Of a stretch of DNA of 64,000 nucleotides, positions 8,711 through 18,763 are shown piece after piece (the stretch's first letter is position 1; each line of letters opens with the position of its first letter). The stretch covers positions 62,001 through 126,000 of the forward strand of contig NZ_JNFG01000006.1 of the NCBI RefSeq assembly GCF_000729995.1, read 5' to 3'. The translations under genes were made by a program, and so were the position numbers. This DNA is from Caballeronia sordidicola. GTDB taxonomy: Bacteria; Pseudomonadota; Gammaproteobacteria; Burkholderiales; Burkholderiaceae. Below the pieces are notes generated by a model. That model ran no database searches and was not told the origin of the DNA. It was given only the letters and a program-made list of their open reading frames with translations.

Positions 8711-8761
8711 CAATGTTCCAACGTCAAGCCCTGTCAAAGGGTCCAACAAAGCGGCCGGCGT

Positions 8762-11557
8762 CTACCCAAACACCCGCTTCCAAAGCCCCGTCACAGCCTC
8801 CCTCTCCGCCACCACAACATCCGGGTCAACCCGCGCCTTCTCCATCCCGTCGAGCCGCAGCGTGTGCTGCAATTTCCGATAACGCCGGTACGCAGCCGCA
8901 ACCGTTTCAGCCTCCTCGGCACTGAACAGCCCGAATCCCGCAGCCAGCCGCAACAGCGAAATATTGCCCATATTCCGCACGAATTCAGCGTCTTCGCGCG
9001 CGTGCAGCAGCACGCAATACTGCACGATGAACTCGATATCCACCATCCCGCCGCGGTCGTGCTTCAGGTCGAACAACTTGCTCCGGTTCGGATGCCCGGC
9101 ATCCACCCGCTCGCGCATCACAACAATCTCCTGGGCCAGCGCAGCGGCATCTCGCGGCATCGTAAGAACCTGGGCGCGAATCTCCTCGAAGTGCTCGCCA
9201 ATCTCCGCATCGCCGGCGCAATAACGCGCCCGCGATAACGCCTGGTGTTCCCAGACCCACGCCGTATTCGCAGCATCGCCCTCACGAATCTGATAGCGCC
9301 GGAACGATTCCAGGCTCGTCACCAGCAAACCCGATTCGCCATTCGGACGCAGCCGCAAATCGACATCGAATAACGTGCCCGCACCCGTTGCCGTCGTGAG
9401 CCACGTGATCAGTCGGCGGGCGAACGTAGCGTAGATATCGGCAGCAGATTCGTCGGGGTCGTCGTGCAGGAAGATCAGGTCGAGGTCCGACGCGTAACCC
9501 AGTTCCTTCCCGCCCAGCTTCCCATAAGCAATCACAGAAAACCGCGGCACCTCGCGGTGACGCTTGGGAAACTGCGACCACACCGTTTCGATAGTGACAT
9601 CAAGCACCGCATCAGCCAGCGCCGACAACAGGTCGCTCACATGTTCAACAGTGAGCTTGCCGGCCAGATCGATCAGGAGAATGCGAAACACTTCTGCTTG
9701 GTGCGCGTGCCGCAGCAAGTTCATCTGCTGCTCGGCGCCATCGGCGGCGGCAATTTGCCCGCGCAAGGATTCGCGAAATTGCGCCCAGTCGAAGGGGCTC
9801 GCGATCACTTCATCGTCGAGCAATTCGTCGAGAAGCTGTGGATGGCGGATCAGATATCCTGCCGCCCAACGCGACGCACCCAGCACCGACAACACCCGCT
9901 CGAGCGCCGCCGGATATTCGGTCAGCATCGCGAGATAAGAGCCGCGGCGGCTGACCGCTTCGAGCAGGTCGAACAGCCGGGCAATGGTGTCGCCGCGTCG
10001 CTCGGGCGGCTCGACGGCCTTCGCGGCTTCGAGCGCACGTTGCGCGACGATGTCAAATCGTTCCCGGCTGCGCTCAGGCAAACCTTCGTATCGCGTCGAT
10101 TTCCATACGTTGCGCAGACGCGTGAGCACAGCGGTGGCATCGGTGAAACCCAGTTCGGTCATGCGTTCGACCAACTGTTCTTCGGCGCTGTCGTCGGCGA
10201 GCGCGCTGCTCCAGACCCACGACGCCGCCGAATCCTCCGCGACCGCACAACCGCCGTCGCCCTTCACCTTGTCGGCGAAAATCTGGTCGAACTGATGCTC
10301 CACGCGCGCCCGATGCGCCTCCAGCGCATCGGTCAGCGCCGGGTAGTCGGCAAAACCCATTACGTTGGCCAACACCGCGCGGTCTTCCGGTGCGACCGGC
10401 ATGGCGTGCGTCTGCGCGTCGTTTCGATACTGCAAGCGGTGCTCCAGCTTGCGCAGGAACAAGTACGCCTCGGTGAGTTCTCTACATACAGTCGCCGATA
10501 TCAACCCGTGCGCCGCCGCGCGATTCAGCACGGACAAGGTCGGACGAATTCGCAGATCGGCAATCTGGCCGCCGCGGATCAGTTGAAACACCTGCGCGCT
10601 GAACTCGATCTCCCGAATGCCGCCACGGCCGAGCTTGATGTCGTCGGCTTTGTCGGGACGCATGGACGCTCGCCGCTGCGCTTCCTGCCGGATCTGCACA
10701 TGCAGCGCGCGAATCGCGCTGATCACGCCGTAGTCGAGATACCGCCGGTAGATAAAAGGCATGGCCAACGAGTCCAACTGCTTCGAAAGCCGTTGCGCCG
10801 CGTCGCTCTCGCCCTCGGAGACCAGCCGCCCCTTGATCCACGCGTACCGCTCCCACTCGCGGCCCTGCACATAGAAATATTCTTCAAGCATGCCGAGCCC
10901 GCAGGCGATCGGCCCCGCATCGCCGTTCGGCCGCAACCGCATATCGACTCTAAAGACATAACCGTCTTGCGTCACCTCGGCCAATGCGCCTATGAGCTTG
11001 CGGCCGAGCCGCGTAAAATATTCCTGCGTTGATAACGCCGCCCGTTCGCCGCCTGTCGTCTCACCGTCTTCTTCATAGACGAAGATCAGGTCGATATCCG
11101 ACGACACATTCAACTCACGTCCGCCGAGCTTCCCCATTCCCACTACACCCAGCGTCAAGCGCTGTCCGTCAGGCCCACGCGGCTCGCCGAACGTCACTTC
11201 CAGATCCGCCGATAACACCGCGAGCGCGCGCTGGATGGTCAGCTCGGCAAGATCGGTCATGGCGCCCGTGACTTCGGCCACCTGCGCGAGGCCGGCGAGA
11301 TCGCGTTCCATCACCGTGCAGAAGACCTCGATGCGCAAGCGCCGGAGCGCAGTCTTGAGCGCGGCTTCATCGAGCCGGCCGCCCGCCGAATGCGCCGAAC
11401 ACGCGTCGCACAGGGCGTTCAGCCGCGCTTCTATCCATGCGCGGCGAATCGGCGTTTGTGACCATTCGGCCACCTGCGCCGACAATTCGGGACGCGCGGC
11501 ATACACGCGTGCGGCATAGTGGGAAGTGCTGGCACTCAGCAAAACGGCGTTGGTCAT
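8762..11557 (-). CDS. glnE: Bifunctional glutamine synthetase adenylyltransferase/deadenylylase
   Basis: GlnE attaches AMP to, and removes it from, glutamine synthetase in response to nitrogen status. The 931-residue protein has the two expected nucleotidyltransferase halves: GMGKLGGRELNVSSDIDLIF at about residues 142-161 (deadenylylating half) and YGKLGGKELGYASDLDLIF with HDD in the second half (adenylylating). Both keep the paired Asp residues. Length is typical. It ends in a clear terminator. It is divergent from yhdP, 206 bp away. The pairing glnE-yhdP is common in Burkholderiaceae. Confidence 0.96.
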   Translation of the reverse strand: MTNAVLLSASTSHYAARVYAARPELSAQVAEWSQTPIRRAWIEARLNALCDACSAHSAGGRLDEAALKTALRRLRIEVFCTVMERDLAGLAQVAEVTGAMTDLAELTIQRALAVLSADLEVTFGEPRGPDGQRLTLGVVGMGKLGGRELNVSSDIDLIFVYEEDGETTGGERAALSTQEYFTRLGRKLIGALAEVTQDGYVFRVDMRLRPNGDAGPIACGLGMLEEYFYVQGREWERYAWIKGRLVSEGESDAAQRLSKQLDSLAMPFIYRRYLDYGVISAIRALHVQIRQEAQRRASMRPDKADDIKLGRGGIREIEFSAQVFQLIRGGQIADLRIRPTLSVLNRAAAHGLISATVCRELTEAYLFLRKLEHRLQYRNDAQTHAMPVAPEDRAVLANVMGFADYPALTDALEAHRARVEHQFDQIFADKVKGDGGCAVAEDSAASWVWSSALADDSAEEQLVERMTELGFTDATAVLTRLRNVWKSTRYEGLPERSRERFDIVAQRALEAAKAVEPPERRGDTIARLFDLLEAVSRRGSYLAMLTEYPAALERVLSVLGASRWAAGYLIRHPQLLDELLDDEVIASPFDWAQFRESLRGQIAAADGAEQQMNLLRHAHQAEVFRILLIDLAGKLTVEHVSDLLSALADAVLDVTIETVWSQFPKRHREVPRFSVIAYGKLGGKELGYASDLDLIFLHDDPDESAADIYATFARRLITWLTTATGAGTLFDVDLRLRPNGESGLLVTSLESFRRYQIREGDAANTAWVWEHQALSRARYCAGDAEIGEHFEEIRAQVLTMPRDAAALAQEIVVMRERVDAGHPNRSKLFDLKHDRGGMVDIEFIVQYCVLLHAREDAEFVRNMGNISLLRLAAGFGLFSAEEAETVAAAYRRYRKLQHTLRLDGMEKARVDPDVVVAEREAVTGLWKRVFG

Positions 11558-11763
11558 GAAAGGTCGGGCTCAGTCATTGCTCACAAACAAGTCCGGCAGT
11601 GCGCCGGGGCTTTTGCGCACATTGGCGCGCGGTGTGCAGAACGCCGTCCGGCTTGGCTTCGCGGCCGCATCGTAGCGTGTTCCCGCAGTTTTTTGCAGTG
11701 CGCGCTGTGTTACATTTCAACGTCAAATCTCGAAAACCTACCATATCGCCGACCCGCCGCAGC

Positions 11764-14700
11764 ATGTCCGACCGAAAGGAACTAGCCGACCCACCCGTAG
11801 CCGTACCCGTGAAGCTAGGTGGTCGCGCCGAGCTCGCCTTGTCGTGGGCGCTCAAAGTCCTTCTGGTGCTGGCTGTCGTGGTCTATTTCGGCGTCGCCGG
11901 GATCTACCTCGCGCTGCGTTACGCCGTGCTTCCCCAGATCGATGCGTTCAGGCCGCGCATCGAGGAAATGGTCTCGTCGAAGATCCACGCGCAGTTGCGC
12001 ATCGGGCGCATCACGGCGAAGTGGATCGGCTTCGAACCTTCATTCGATATCGACAATCTCCGGATCGATGCCGCTGACGGCACGCCGGGTCTTGCCGTGC
12101 CGCATGCCAGCGCAACGGTTGCGTGGCGCTCGCTGCTGGGTCCTGTCCCGGTGCTCTCGAATCTCACCGTCGATGGCCCGGATGTCGTCATCTCGCGCGC
12201 CGCCGACGGGACCTTCAGCGTGGCCGGCGTGCCGATCCAGGCAAAACACACGGGCAACGACGCGTTCATGACCTGGCTGCTCAGACAGCAAGCCATCGTG
12301 CTGCGCGACGGCATGCTGCGCTGGCATGACGGCGAGCGCAGCGCGCCGGAACTTGCGCTCAAGCGCATCAAGCTCGCCATTCTCAACGACGGCCCGCATC
12401 ATCGGCTGGCGTTGCAGGCGCAGCCCGACGGCGACCTGCTGCACGGCCCGCTCGATTTTCGCGCGGACTTCGCCACGCCGCGCTTCAGCGTCTTCGGCCG
12501 GCCGGCGAACTGGACGGGCCAGGCGTATCTGTCGACCGGTCCTGTCGATCTGCCCAAACTCTCGCAGTACGTGACAATGCCGTTCGCGACCTACAGCGGA
12601 CGTTTCGACAACCGCATCTGGATCGACTTCGCGAGCGGCAAGCTGCAAATAGCGGGCGGCGACCTGACCGGCTCCGATATCGCATTGCGCGTGCGTCCAA
12701 CGCAGCCGCGTCTGGACGTGCCGATCGCGAACTTCCACTGGGATCTTGGGCAGCAGGACGACGAATACACGCTGCGCCTCGCGAACCTGCACGCGGAACT
12801 CGGCCAGCCGCCGCTCGCTGACGGAACGCCGGTGTCGCGCCTGCTGGCCTTCCATACGCTGACCGGCCGTTACCGCGCGGCAACCCTGCAACGCGGGCAA
12901 TTGTTCGGGGTATCGGGTGATGTCGTCGATCTCGGCGTTCTCGGCGAATTCGCGCGCGCGCTGCCGTTGCCGGCGAAGGCGCAAAACGATCTGCTCCGCT
13001 TCAACCCGCGAGGCCAGATTGCCAACTACACGCTGCAAACCGAGCGGCCCAGGCCAACGACGGACGCTCAAGTGATGGCACAGCGCCAGACGGGCGCTGA
13101 GCCGCCAATGCGCTATACAGTCAAGGGCGACTTGCTCGGCGTGAGCGTGCAGGCCCAGGAACCACCGCCGGGATTGACGATCAACAACCATCCGCGGGCG
13201 GGGATTCCGGGCGTCGAAAACCTGTGGGGCAGTATTGATGCCGATCAGGATCATGGCAGCGCGGTCATCGATACGAAAAATACCGCGATCACCATACCGG
13301 GCGTCTTCGATAACCCGCGTCTGGTGCTGGACCGGATCGATGGACGCGTGACCTGGACCCTCGCTGAAGCGCCCGGCAAGCAGCACAAGGCGATCACCGC
13401 GCACGTGGAGAAGCTGCATGTCAAGAACGCGGACGCGGAAGCGAGTGCGACGGCGGATTACAGGAACGAGGGCGAAGGCCGCGGTTCGCTCGATCTCAAG
13501 GCCAAGGCCGCGCGGCTGAATGTGACGAGCCTCGTGCACTATCTGCCGACCAGCCTCAGCGAAAAAGTGCGCCTGTACCTGGGCCACGCGTTGCAAGCCG
13601 GTATCTCGCGCAACGGCACCATCGAGATTCACGGCGACCTGACGAAATTTCCCTATTCACGTTTCCCCGACGCCGGCCTGTTCCGCATCGTCGCGCCCTT
13701 CTCCGGTGGCAAGTTCGAGCCAACGCCCTATCCGCCCAGGACCATGGCAAACGGCACGCCGAATGTGTGGCCGGCGTTTGATGGTATTGACGGAACGTTT
13801 CATCTCGCCAATAACAAGCTGGGCTTCGATATTTCGCGCGGACACTATCTCGGCGTGAGCGTGGTCAAGACGACGGGCCGTATTGAGGACTTGGGCAATC
13901 GTGAATCGAAGCTGCTGATCGACGCCGATGCGCACGGCCCGATCACCGACATGCTTCATTACGTGGAAGACAGCTCGCTCGGCGCGCTCTCACACCACGT
14001 GTCGACGAAAATCCACGCGACCGGCAACGCCGCGCTTGCGTTGCAACTGGAAATCCCGCGGGTCGCGCCGCCGCCCGGCGTACGGCCGCACGTGGGTTAC
14101 AAAGGCGGCATAACGTTCAACGGCAACGAGCTTGCGTACGCTGCGGTGCCGCCACTGTCGAATCTCAGGGGGCGGGTGCGCTTCGGTGAGAAAACCGCAT
14201 CGCTCGATGGCCTCACGGCGAAATTTCTCGGCGGCGACGTGCGCGGCACGGGCGGCGTGAAACCCGACGGCAGTTATGCCTTCGATGTAAACGGCCGCAT
14301 TGGCGGCGACGCTGCCCAGAGCCTGAACGCGCACGATCAGGCCCAGGCTGCGCAGATTCTCAAGCACATCAGCGGCACCGCACCGTACGACCTGCGTGTG
14401 CGCGGCGTGAAAAACGCGTTGCCGCAAGTCGAGGCTAGTTCCGACTTGACCGGCCTCGGCCTGGACTTCCCCGCTCCATTCCACAAGAGCGAGGGCACGC
14501 CCATGCCTGTCTCGTTCACGTTCACGCCGGTCGCCGGATCAATGCAGGACCACGACGCGAAACTCACGCTCGGGCCGGTCAAAGCGCATTACTTGCTCAA
14601 GCAGACCGGCAAGGAAGCGCCGATCGTCGAACGGGGTGCTATTGGCGTGAACAAACCGGCCGATCTGCCGGCGCAGGGCGTGACGGCCGCGGTGGATATC

Positions 14701-15957
14701 GACGAACTCGATGCCGATGCGTGGCGCAAGCTGATCGCCGACTTGGGACCGATGCCGCAACCGGATCCGAAAGCGCAATCGCAGGTGGTGAAGCAGTTCC
14801 TCCCGAAGCGCTTCACGCTGCATTTCGCGACGGTGAAACTGCTCAACCGGCGCTGGGAAGATGTGGCGATCGGCGCAAATCTCGGCGATGACCGCAAGTG
14901 GCAGGCGAACATTGCGTCGGATCAGGTCACCGGCAATGCCGAATGGATGCCGGGCGCGACGAAAGGCAGTCCGGGTGCATTGCAGGCGCGCTTCACGAAG
15001 GTCGTGATTCCGGGGAAACAGGAAACCGACCTGGTCACACAGATGATCCGTAAACCGCCGCCCAACATGCCGTCCATCGATTTGATCGTGAACGAACTCG
15101 TGGTGCGCGGGCGCACGCTCGGCCGCCTCGAGGTGGACGCACGCAACGACGTGGAAGACAACGTACCGGTCTGGCATCTGGACAAGCTGGACCTGAGCAA
15201 CCCGGACGCGACACTTTCGGCCACGGCCAACTGGCGCACGATCAGCGGTCCCGTCGGTTTTCCGGCCGACGCCGACGATAACGCCCCTCGCCGCACCGCG
15301 CTCGATTTCAAGCTGGACATCATGGATGCCGGTGCGCTGGTCGAACGGTTGGGCCTGCCGCGTACGGTGAAGAACGGCAAAGGCACCGTGACGGGCCAGT
15401 TTGGCTGGGACGGCAGTCCGGCCGCGCCCGACCTGCCCACGCTCAACGGCCGACTGAATGTGGACTTGCAGCACGGCCAGATTCTCAAGGTCAATCCGGG
15501 CGCGGCCAAGCTGCTGGGCGTGTTCAGCCTGCAAAGCCTCGCGCACTTCCTCACGCTCAATTACGAGGACGTGGTCGGCAAGGGGCTGCCGTTCGAAAAG
15601 ATCACAGGCACGGGTACGGTTCAGAATGGCATCGGCCGAACCAATGATTTCACGATGATCACGGCGCCGGCCCGTGTCGAACTAAAAGGACTGGTCGATT
15701 TGCCGAAGGAAACGCAAGACCTTCACGCCAAGGTCATCCCGACCATCAGCGCGGGCGCCGTGGCGCTGGGCGCGGCCGTGATCAATCCTTTGCTCGGGCT
15801 CGGCACGCTGGCGGCCGATCTGCTGCTGTCGAAATCGATTGGAAAAGCGTTCACGATCGACTATTCCATTACGGGCTCGTGGTCCAAACCCGTCATTCAG
15901 CGGGTGAAAGGCGATCAGGGTAAGATCGAATCTCCCGCTGCCACGGTGCCCAACTGA
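11764..15957 (+). CDS. yhdP: YhdP-family AsmA-like envelope protein
   Basis: A 1397-residue protein of the YhdP family. An N-terminal membrane helix (LSWALKVLLVLAVVVYFGVA, about residues 26-45) anchors it in the inner membrane; the rest is a very long periplasmic region of repeating beta-strands of the AsmA/TamB type, ending in VALGAAVINPLLGLGTLAADLLLSK and a short tail. Members help move phospholipid from inner to outer membrane, together with TamB and YdbH in Escherichia coli. ATG 11764 (MSDRKELADPP) is chosen because the upstream in-frame extension lacks the family sequence and the helix then lies at the usual position. The carbon-nitrogen hydrolase and tldD follow on the same strand. Confidence 0.93.
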   Translation: MSDRKELADPPVAVPVKLGGRAELALSWALKVLLVLAVVVYFGVAGIYLALRYAVLPQIDAFRPRIEEMVSSKIHAQLRIGRITAKWIGFEPSFDIDNLRIDAADGTPGLAVPHASATVAWRSLLGPVPVLSNLTVDGPDVVISRAADGTFSVAGVPIQAKHTGNDAFMTWLLRQQAIVLRDGMLRWHDGERSAPELALKRIKLAILNDGPHHRLALQAQPDGDLLHGPLDFRADFATPRFSVFGRPANWTGQAYLSTGPVDLPKLSQYVTMPFATYSGRFDNRIWIDFASGKLQIAGGDLTGSDIALRVRPTQPRLDVPIANFHWDLGQQDDEYTLRLANLHAELGQPPLADGTPVSRLLAFHTLTGRYRAATLQRGQLFGVSGDVVDLGVLGEFARALPLPAKAQNDLLRFNPRGQIANYTLQTERPRPTTDAQVMAQRQTGAEPPMRYTVKGDLLGVSVQAQEPPPGLTINNHPRAGIPGVENLWGSIDADQDHGSAVIDTKNTAITIPGVFDNPRLVLDRIDGRVTWTLAEAPGKQHKAITAHVEKLHVKNADAEASATADYRNEGEGRGSLDLKAKAARLNVTSLVHYLPTSLSEKVRLYLGHALQAGISRNGTIEIHGDLTKFPYSRFPDAGLFRIVAPFSGGKFEPTPYPPRTMANGTPNVWPAFDGIDGTFHLANNKLGFDISRGHYLGVSVVKTTGRIEDLGNRESKLLIDADAHGPITDMLHYVEDSSLGALSHHVSTKIHATGNAALALQLEIPRVAPPPGVRPHVGYKGGITFNGNELAYAAVPPLSNLRGRVRFGEKTASLDGLTAKFLGGDVRGTGGVKPDGSYAFDVNGRIGGDAAQSLNAHDQAQAAQILKHISGTAPYDLRVRGVKNALPQVEASSDLTGLGLDFPAPFHKSEGTPMPVSFTFTPVAGSMQDHDAKLTLGPVKAHYLLKQTGKEAPIVERGAIGVNKPADLPAQGVTAAVDIDELDADAWRKLIADLGPMPQPDPKAQSQVVKQFLPKRFTLHFATVKLLNRRWEDVAIGANLGDDRKWQANIASDQVTGNAEWMPGATKGSPGALQARFTKVVIPGKQETDLVTQMIRKPPPNMPSIDLIVNELVVRGRTLGRLEVDARNDVEDNVPVWHLDKLDLSNPDATLSATANWRTISGPVGFPADADDNAPRRTALDFKLDIMDAGALVERLGLPRTVKNGKGTVTGQFGWDGSPAAPDLPTLNGRLNVDLQHGQILKVNPGAAKLLGVFSLQSLAHFLTLNYEDVVGKGLPFEKITGTGTVQNGIGRTNDFTMITAPARVELKGLVDLPKETQDLHAKVIPTISAGAVALGAAVINPLLGLGTLAADLLLSKSIGKAFTIDYSITGSWSKPVIQRVKGDQGKIESPAATVPN

Positions 15958-16055
15958 GCGCTTTGATCGCGCTCAAGTGAAGTTCTCAAAGGCTGGCGGC
16001 AGGCAAATTCGAGCACGAATTTGCCCATGGTTGCGCCCCTTTTTAGCAGGCTGAC

Positions 16056-16919
16056 ATGAGCGAAAAATCAAGCGAAGGCATCCCCGGAACGTTCCACGCC
16101 GGGACGTTCCACGCCGGGACGTTCCGCGTAGCCGCACTGCAAATGGTGAGTGCGCCGGATCGTGAGCGCAATATCGCGGAAGCGGGACGGCTGATTGCCG
16201 AAGCCGCACGCGATGGCGCGCAGCTTGTGCTGCTGCCGGAATACTTCTGCTACATGGGTTTCAAGGACACGGACAAGCTCGCGATCCGCGAGACGCCCGG
16301 CCATGGTCCGATCCAGCAGTTCTTGTCGGACGCGGCGCGCGAGCATCGTGTATGGGTGATCGGCGGAACCTTGCCAATGGAATCGCCGGAAGCCGCGCGT
16401 GTGCTCAATACCACCCTGGTCTTCGATCCGACCGGCAAGCAGGTTGCCCGCTACGACAAGATTCATCTCTTCAATTTCGAGAAAGGGACGGAATCCTTCG
16501 ACGAAGCCCGCACGATCTGTCCGGGAAGCGAAGTGCGTACGTTTGATGCGCCATTCGGACGCGTCGGGTTGTCGGTGTGTTACGACCTGCGGTTTCCCGA
16601 GCTTTACAGAAAAATGGGCGATTGCGCGTTGATGGTCGTGCCGTCCGCGTTCACCTACACGACCGGCGAGGCCCACTGGGAAACGCTGCTGAAGGCGCGC
16701 GCGGTCGAAAACCAATGCTACGTGCTGGCCGCCGCGCAAGGCGGCAAACACGAAAACGGCCGCCGGACCTGGGGCCACAGCATGCTGATCGACCCATGGG
16801 GCGAGATCGTGGCCGTAGTGGAGGAAGGAGCGGGCGTGGCAGCCGGAGCCATTGATGCTGCGCGTATAGCATCCGTCCGTCAAAGCCTTCCTGCACTGCG
16901 CCATCGCGTGCTGGGTTAG
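16056..16919 (+). CDS. Carbon-nitrogen hydrolase (nitrilase superfamily, Nit1/NitFhit type)
   Basis: The Glu-Lys-Cys triad of the nitrilase superfamily is visible: Glu in VLLPEYFCYMG, Lys in RYDKIHLFNFEKG, Cys in LSVCYDLRFPELYRKMGDC. Bacterial proteins of this branch next to tldD resemble Nit1, which hydrolyses deaminated glutathione, so metabolite repair is likely but not proven. 287 residues is slightly long, because the N-terminus carries three copies of a 5-residue unit (GTFHA, GTFHA, GTFRV) before the core begins at FRVAALQM. It sits between yhdP and tldD, a conserved neighbourhood in Burkholderiaceae. Confidence 0.88.
   Translation: MSEKSSEGIPGTFHAGTFHAGTFRVAALQMVSAPDRERNIAEAGRLIAEAARDGAQLVLLPEYFCYMGFKDTDKLAIRETPGHGPIQQFLSDAAREHRVWVIGGTLPMESPEAARVLNTTLVFDPTGKQVARYDKIHLFNFEKGTESFDEARTICPGSEVRTFDAPFGRVGLSVCYDLRFPELYRKMGDCALMVVPSAFTYTTGEAHWETLLKARAVENQCYVLAAAQGGKHENGRRTWGHSMLIDPWGEIVAVVEEGAGVAAGAIDAARIASVRQSLPALRHRVLG
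16086..16130 (+). repeat. Three in-frame 15-bp tandem copies at the nitrilase N-terminus
   Basis: GGAACGTTCCACGCC, GGGACGTTCCACGCC and GGGACGTTCCGCGTA follow one another, coding GTFHA-GTFHA-GTFRV. The third copy is the start of the conserved domain, so the first two look like duplications of it. Copies 1 and 2 differ at a single base. Confidence 0.85.
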
Positions 16920-17022
16920 CTTGTTTTTTCGGAGCCCCCCTCCATTTGGTCAGGGTGTGGCATAAATACTCCGACGTTAGAATGCGTTTAATTTCCACAG
17001 ACTTCTTCGCCACAGGCAACGA

Positions 17023-18489
17023 ATGAACATCATCGAACCCGGCATCCGAAATCTCGCCACCGCGAAAGAGATCCTGCTGACGCCCTACGGCCTCGACGAA
17101 TCCACGATTACGCGCACGCTGGCCGAGATCTTCACGCACCGCGTGGACTACGCGGACCTCTATTTCCAGTCCACGCGCAGCGAAGCGTGGAGCCTGGAAG
17201 AAGGCATCGTCAAATCGGGCAGCTTCAGCATCGATCAAGGTGTGGGCGTGCGCGCCGTGTCCGGTGACCGGACGGCGTTTGCCTACTCGGACGACTTGTC
17301 CCCGGAATCCATCCGTCAGGCAGCTATCGCCACACGCGCAATTGCAAAAGCCGGCGGCGGCAAGCACAAGATCAAATCGGCCAGCACGCTGACCGGTGTG
17401 TTCGGCCGCGACCTGTACCTGCCGTCCGATCCGCTCACGTCGCTCGACGCCACTGCGAAGGTGAAGTTGCTCGAACGCGTCGAGAAAATGGCGCGTGGGC
17501 GGGACCCGCGCATTGTCCAGGTCATGGCGGGTCTGGCGGGTGAATATGACGTCGTGCTGGTCGCGCGCAGTGACGGCGCGCTGGCCGCGGACATCCGGCC
17601 GCTCGTGCGGGTCTCCGTTACCGTGATCGCTGAAAAGGACGGACGGCGCGAAATGGGCAGCGGTGGCGGCGGCGGGCGTTACGACTACGCCTATTTCACG
17701 GACGAAATCCTCTCCCACTATGTCGATCAAGCCGTGCACGCGGCGCTCGTTAATCTCGATGCGCGTCCGGCGCCTGCTGGCGCAATGACTGTCGTGCTGG
17801 GACCGGGCTGGCCGGGCGTATTGCTGCATGAAGCAATCGGCCACGGGCTGGAGGGCGACTTCAACCGCAAGGGCTCGTCGGCGTTTGCGGGGCGCATGGG
17901 CGAGCGGGTAGCGGCGAAGGGCGTGACGGTTGTCGACGACGGCACGTTGCCGAACCGGCGGGGTTCGTTGAATATCGACGACGAAGGCAATCCTACGCAA
18001 TGCACGACCTTGATCGAGGACGGCATTCTCAAGGGCTACATCCAGGACTCGCTGAATGCGCGTCTCATGAAAATGCCGGTAACAGGCAACGCACGGCGCG
18101 AATCGTACGCCGCCCTGCCCATGCCGCGCATGACCAACACGTACATGCTCAACGGTGACAAGGACCCGGGTGAAATCCTGGCATCGGTGAAAAACGGCTT
18201 GTATGCGGTGAATTTCGGCGGTGGTCAGGTCGACATCACCAACGGCAAGTTCGTGTTCTCCGCGTCCGAGGCGTACATGATCGAGAACGGCAAGATCACG
18301 TATCCGGTGAAGGGTGCGACGCTGATTGGCAGCGGGCCGGAATCGCTCAAGTACGTGACCATGATCGGCAACGACATGGCGCTCGACGGCGGCGTGGGCG
18401 TGTGCGGCAAGGAAGGCCAGAGCGTGCCGGTGGGCGTGGGCCAGCCGACATTGCGGATCGAAAAGATGACCGTGGGCGGTACGGTTTGA
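17023..18489 (+). CDS. tldD: Metalloprotease TldD
   Basis: 488 residues, normal for TldD. The zinc-binding HExxxH motif is present in LLHEAIGHGLEGDFNRKGSS at about residue 270, and the C-terminal half shows the family stretches GGQVDITNGKF and SEAYMIENGKITYPV. TldD forms a heterodimer with TldE (PmbA) that degrades unfolded or leader-type peptides, as in microcin B17 and CcdA processing. No pmbA is seen here; it is usually elsewhere. The gene follows the nitrilase after 103 bp with ATG 17023. Confidence 0.95.
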   Translation: MNIIEPGIRNLATAKEILLTPYGLDESTITRTLAEIFTHRVDYADLYFQSTRSEAWSLEEGIVKSGSFSIDQGVGVRAVSGDRTAFAYSDDLSPESIRQAAIATRAIAKAGGGKHKIKSASTLTGVFGRDLYLPSDPLTSLDATAKVKLLERVEKMARGRDPRIVQVMAGLAGEYDVVLVARSDGALAADIRPLVRVSVTVIAEKDGRREMGSGGGGGRYDYAYFTDEILSHYVDQAVHAALVNLDARPAPAGAMTVVLGPGWPGVLLHEAIGHGLEGDFNRKGSSAFAGRMGERVAAKGVTVVDDGTLPNRRGSLNIDDEGNPTQCTTLIEDGILKGYIQDSLNARLMKMPVTGNARRESYAALPMPRMTNTYMLNGDKDPGEILASVKNGLYAVNFGGGQVDITNGKFVFSASEAYMIENGKITYPVKGATLIGSGPESLKYVTMIGNDMALDGGVGVCGKEGQSVPVGVGQPTLRIEKMTVGGTV

Positions 18490-18506
18490 GCGTTTAGCCT
18501 GTGGTT

Positions 18507-18552
18507 TTCCCGCGCCGCGCTTCGTGAAGGATTCGAGCGCACCGCGCGGGAA
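18507..18552. other. Long stem-loop after tldD
   Basis: TTCCCGCGC (18507-18515) and GCGCGGGAA (18544-18552) form a perfect 9-bp inverted repeat around a 28-nt loop that holds a smaller GCGCT/AGCGC pairing. There is no T-tract, so it is at best a Rho-independent terminator of unusual form or an RNA-stability hairpin for tldD. Confidence 0.35.
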
Positions 18553-18629
18553 TTCCGCATCGAATGCTCACGTTTATTGCGGAAACAGGCTTCACGGTGC
18601 GGGATGTCCGCATTTTGAGGCCTGACAAC

Positions 18630-18659
18630 TTGCCAACCGCGCGTGTTTAAGGTTATAAA
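18630..18659 (+). promoter_or_regulatory. Sigma-70-type promoter for the aroG leader
   Basis: TTGCCA at 18630-18635 (5 of 6 to TTGACA) and TATAAA at 18654-18659 (5 of 6 to TATAAT) are 18 bp apart. Transcription would start near 18666, about 30 bp before the leader peptide. Confidence 0.6.
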
Positions 18660-18697
18660 GCCAGACGTTCAATTTTTACCCAACGACCAAAACCATC

Positions 18698-18763
18698 ATG
18701 TCCGCCAAGTTTTATTTTTACTTTTTTTGGCATCTCAAGCCGCTGGCGGATCGAGAGGGGTGA
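18698..18763 (+). CDS. aroG leader peptide rich in Phe, Tyr and Trp (21 aa)
   Basis: ATG 18698 to TGA 18761-18763 encodes a 21-residue peptide that begins MSAKFYFYFFWHLK. Residues 5-11 are seven consecutive aromatic residues: four Phe, two Tyr and one Trp, the amino acids made from the DAHP synthase product. This is the control-codon run of a classical attenuator: when charged tRNA-Phe, -Tyr or -Trp is scarce, the ribosome stalls here. No strong Shine-Dalgarno sequence precedes it, which leaves some doubt about translation efficiency. Shortness and the mirror-like RNA pairings around it make a non-functional coincidence unlikely. Confidence 0.85.
   Translation: MSAKFYFYFFWHLKPLADREG

Noticed and set aside
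9464..11032. 522-codon open frame on plus within glnE
   Set aside because: Antisense shadow of glnE; no domain or motif recognisable.
12040..13632. 530-codon open frame on minus within yhdP
   Set aside because: Antisense shadow; yhdP is continuous and recognisable across it.
16651..18000. 449-codon open frame on minus across the nitrilase and tldD
   Set aside because: Antisense to two clear genes and crosses their intergenic gap without protein-like features.
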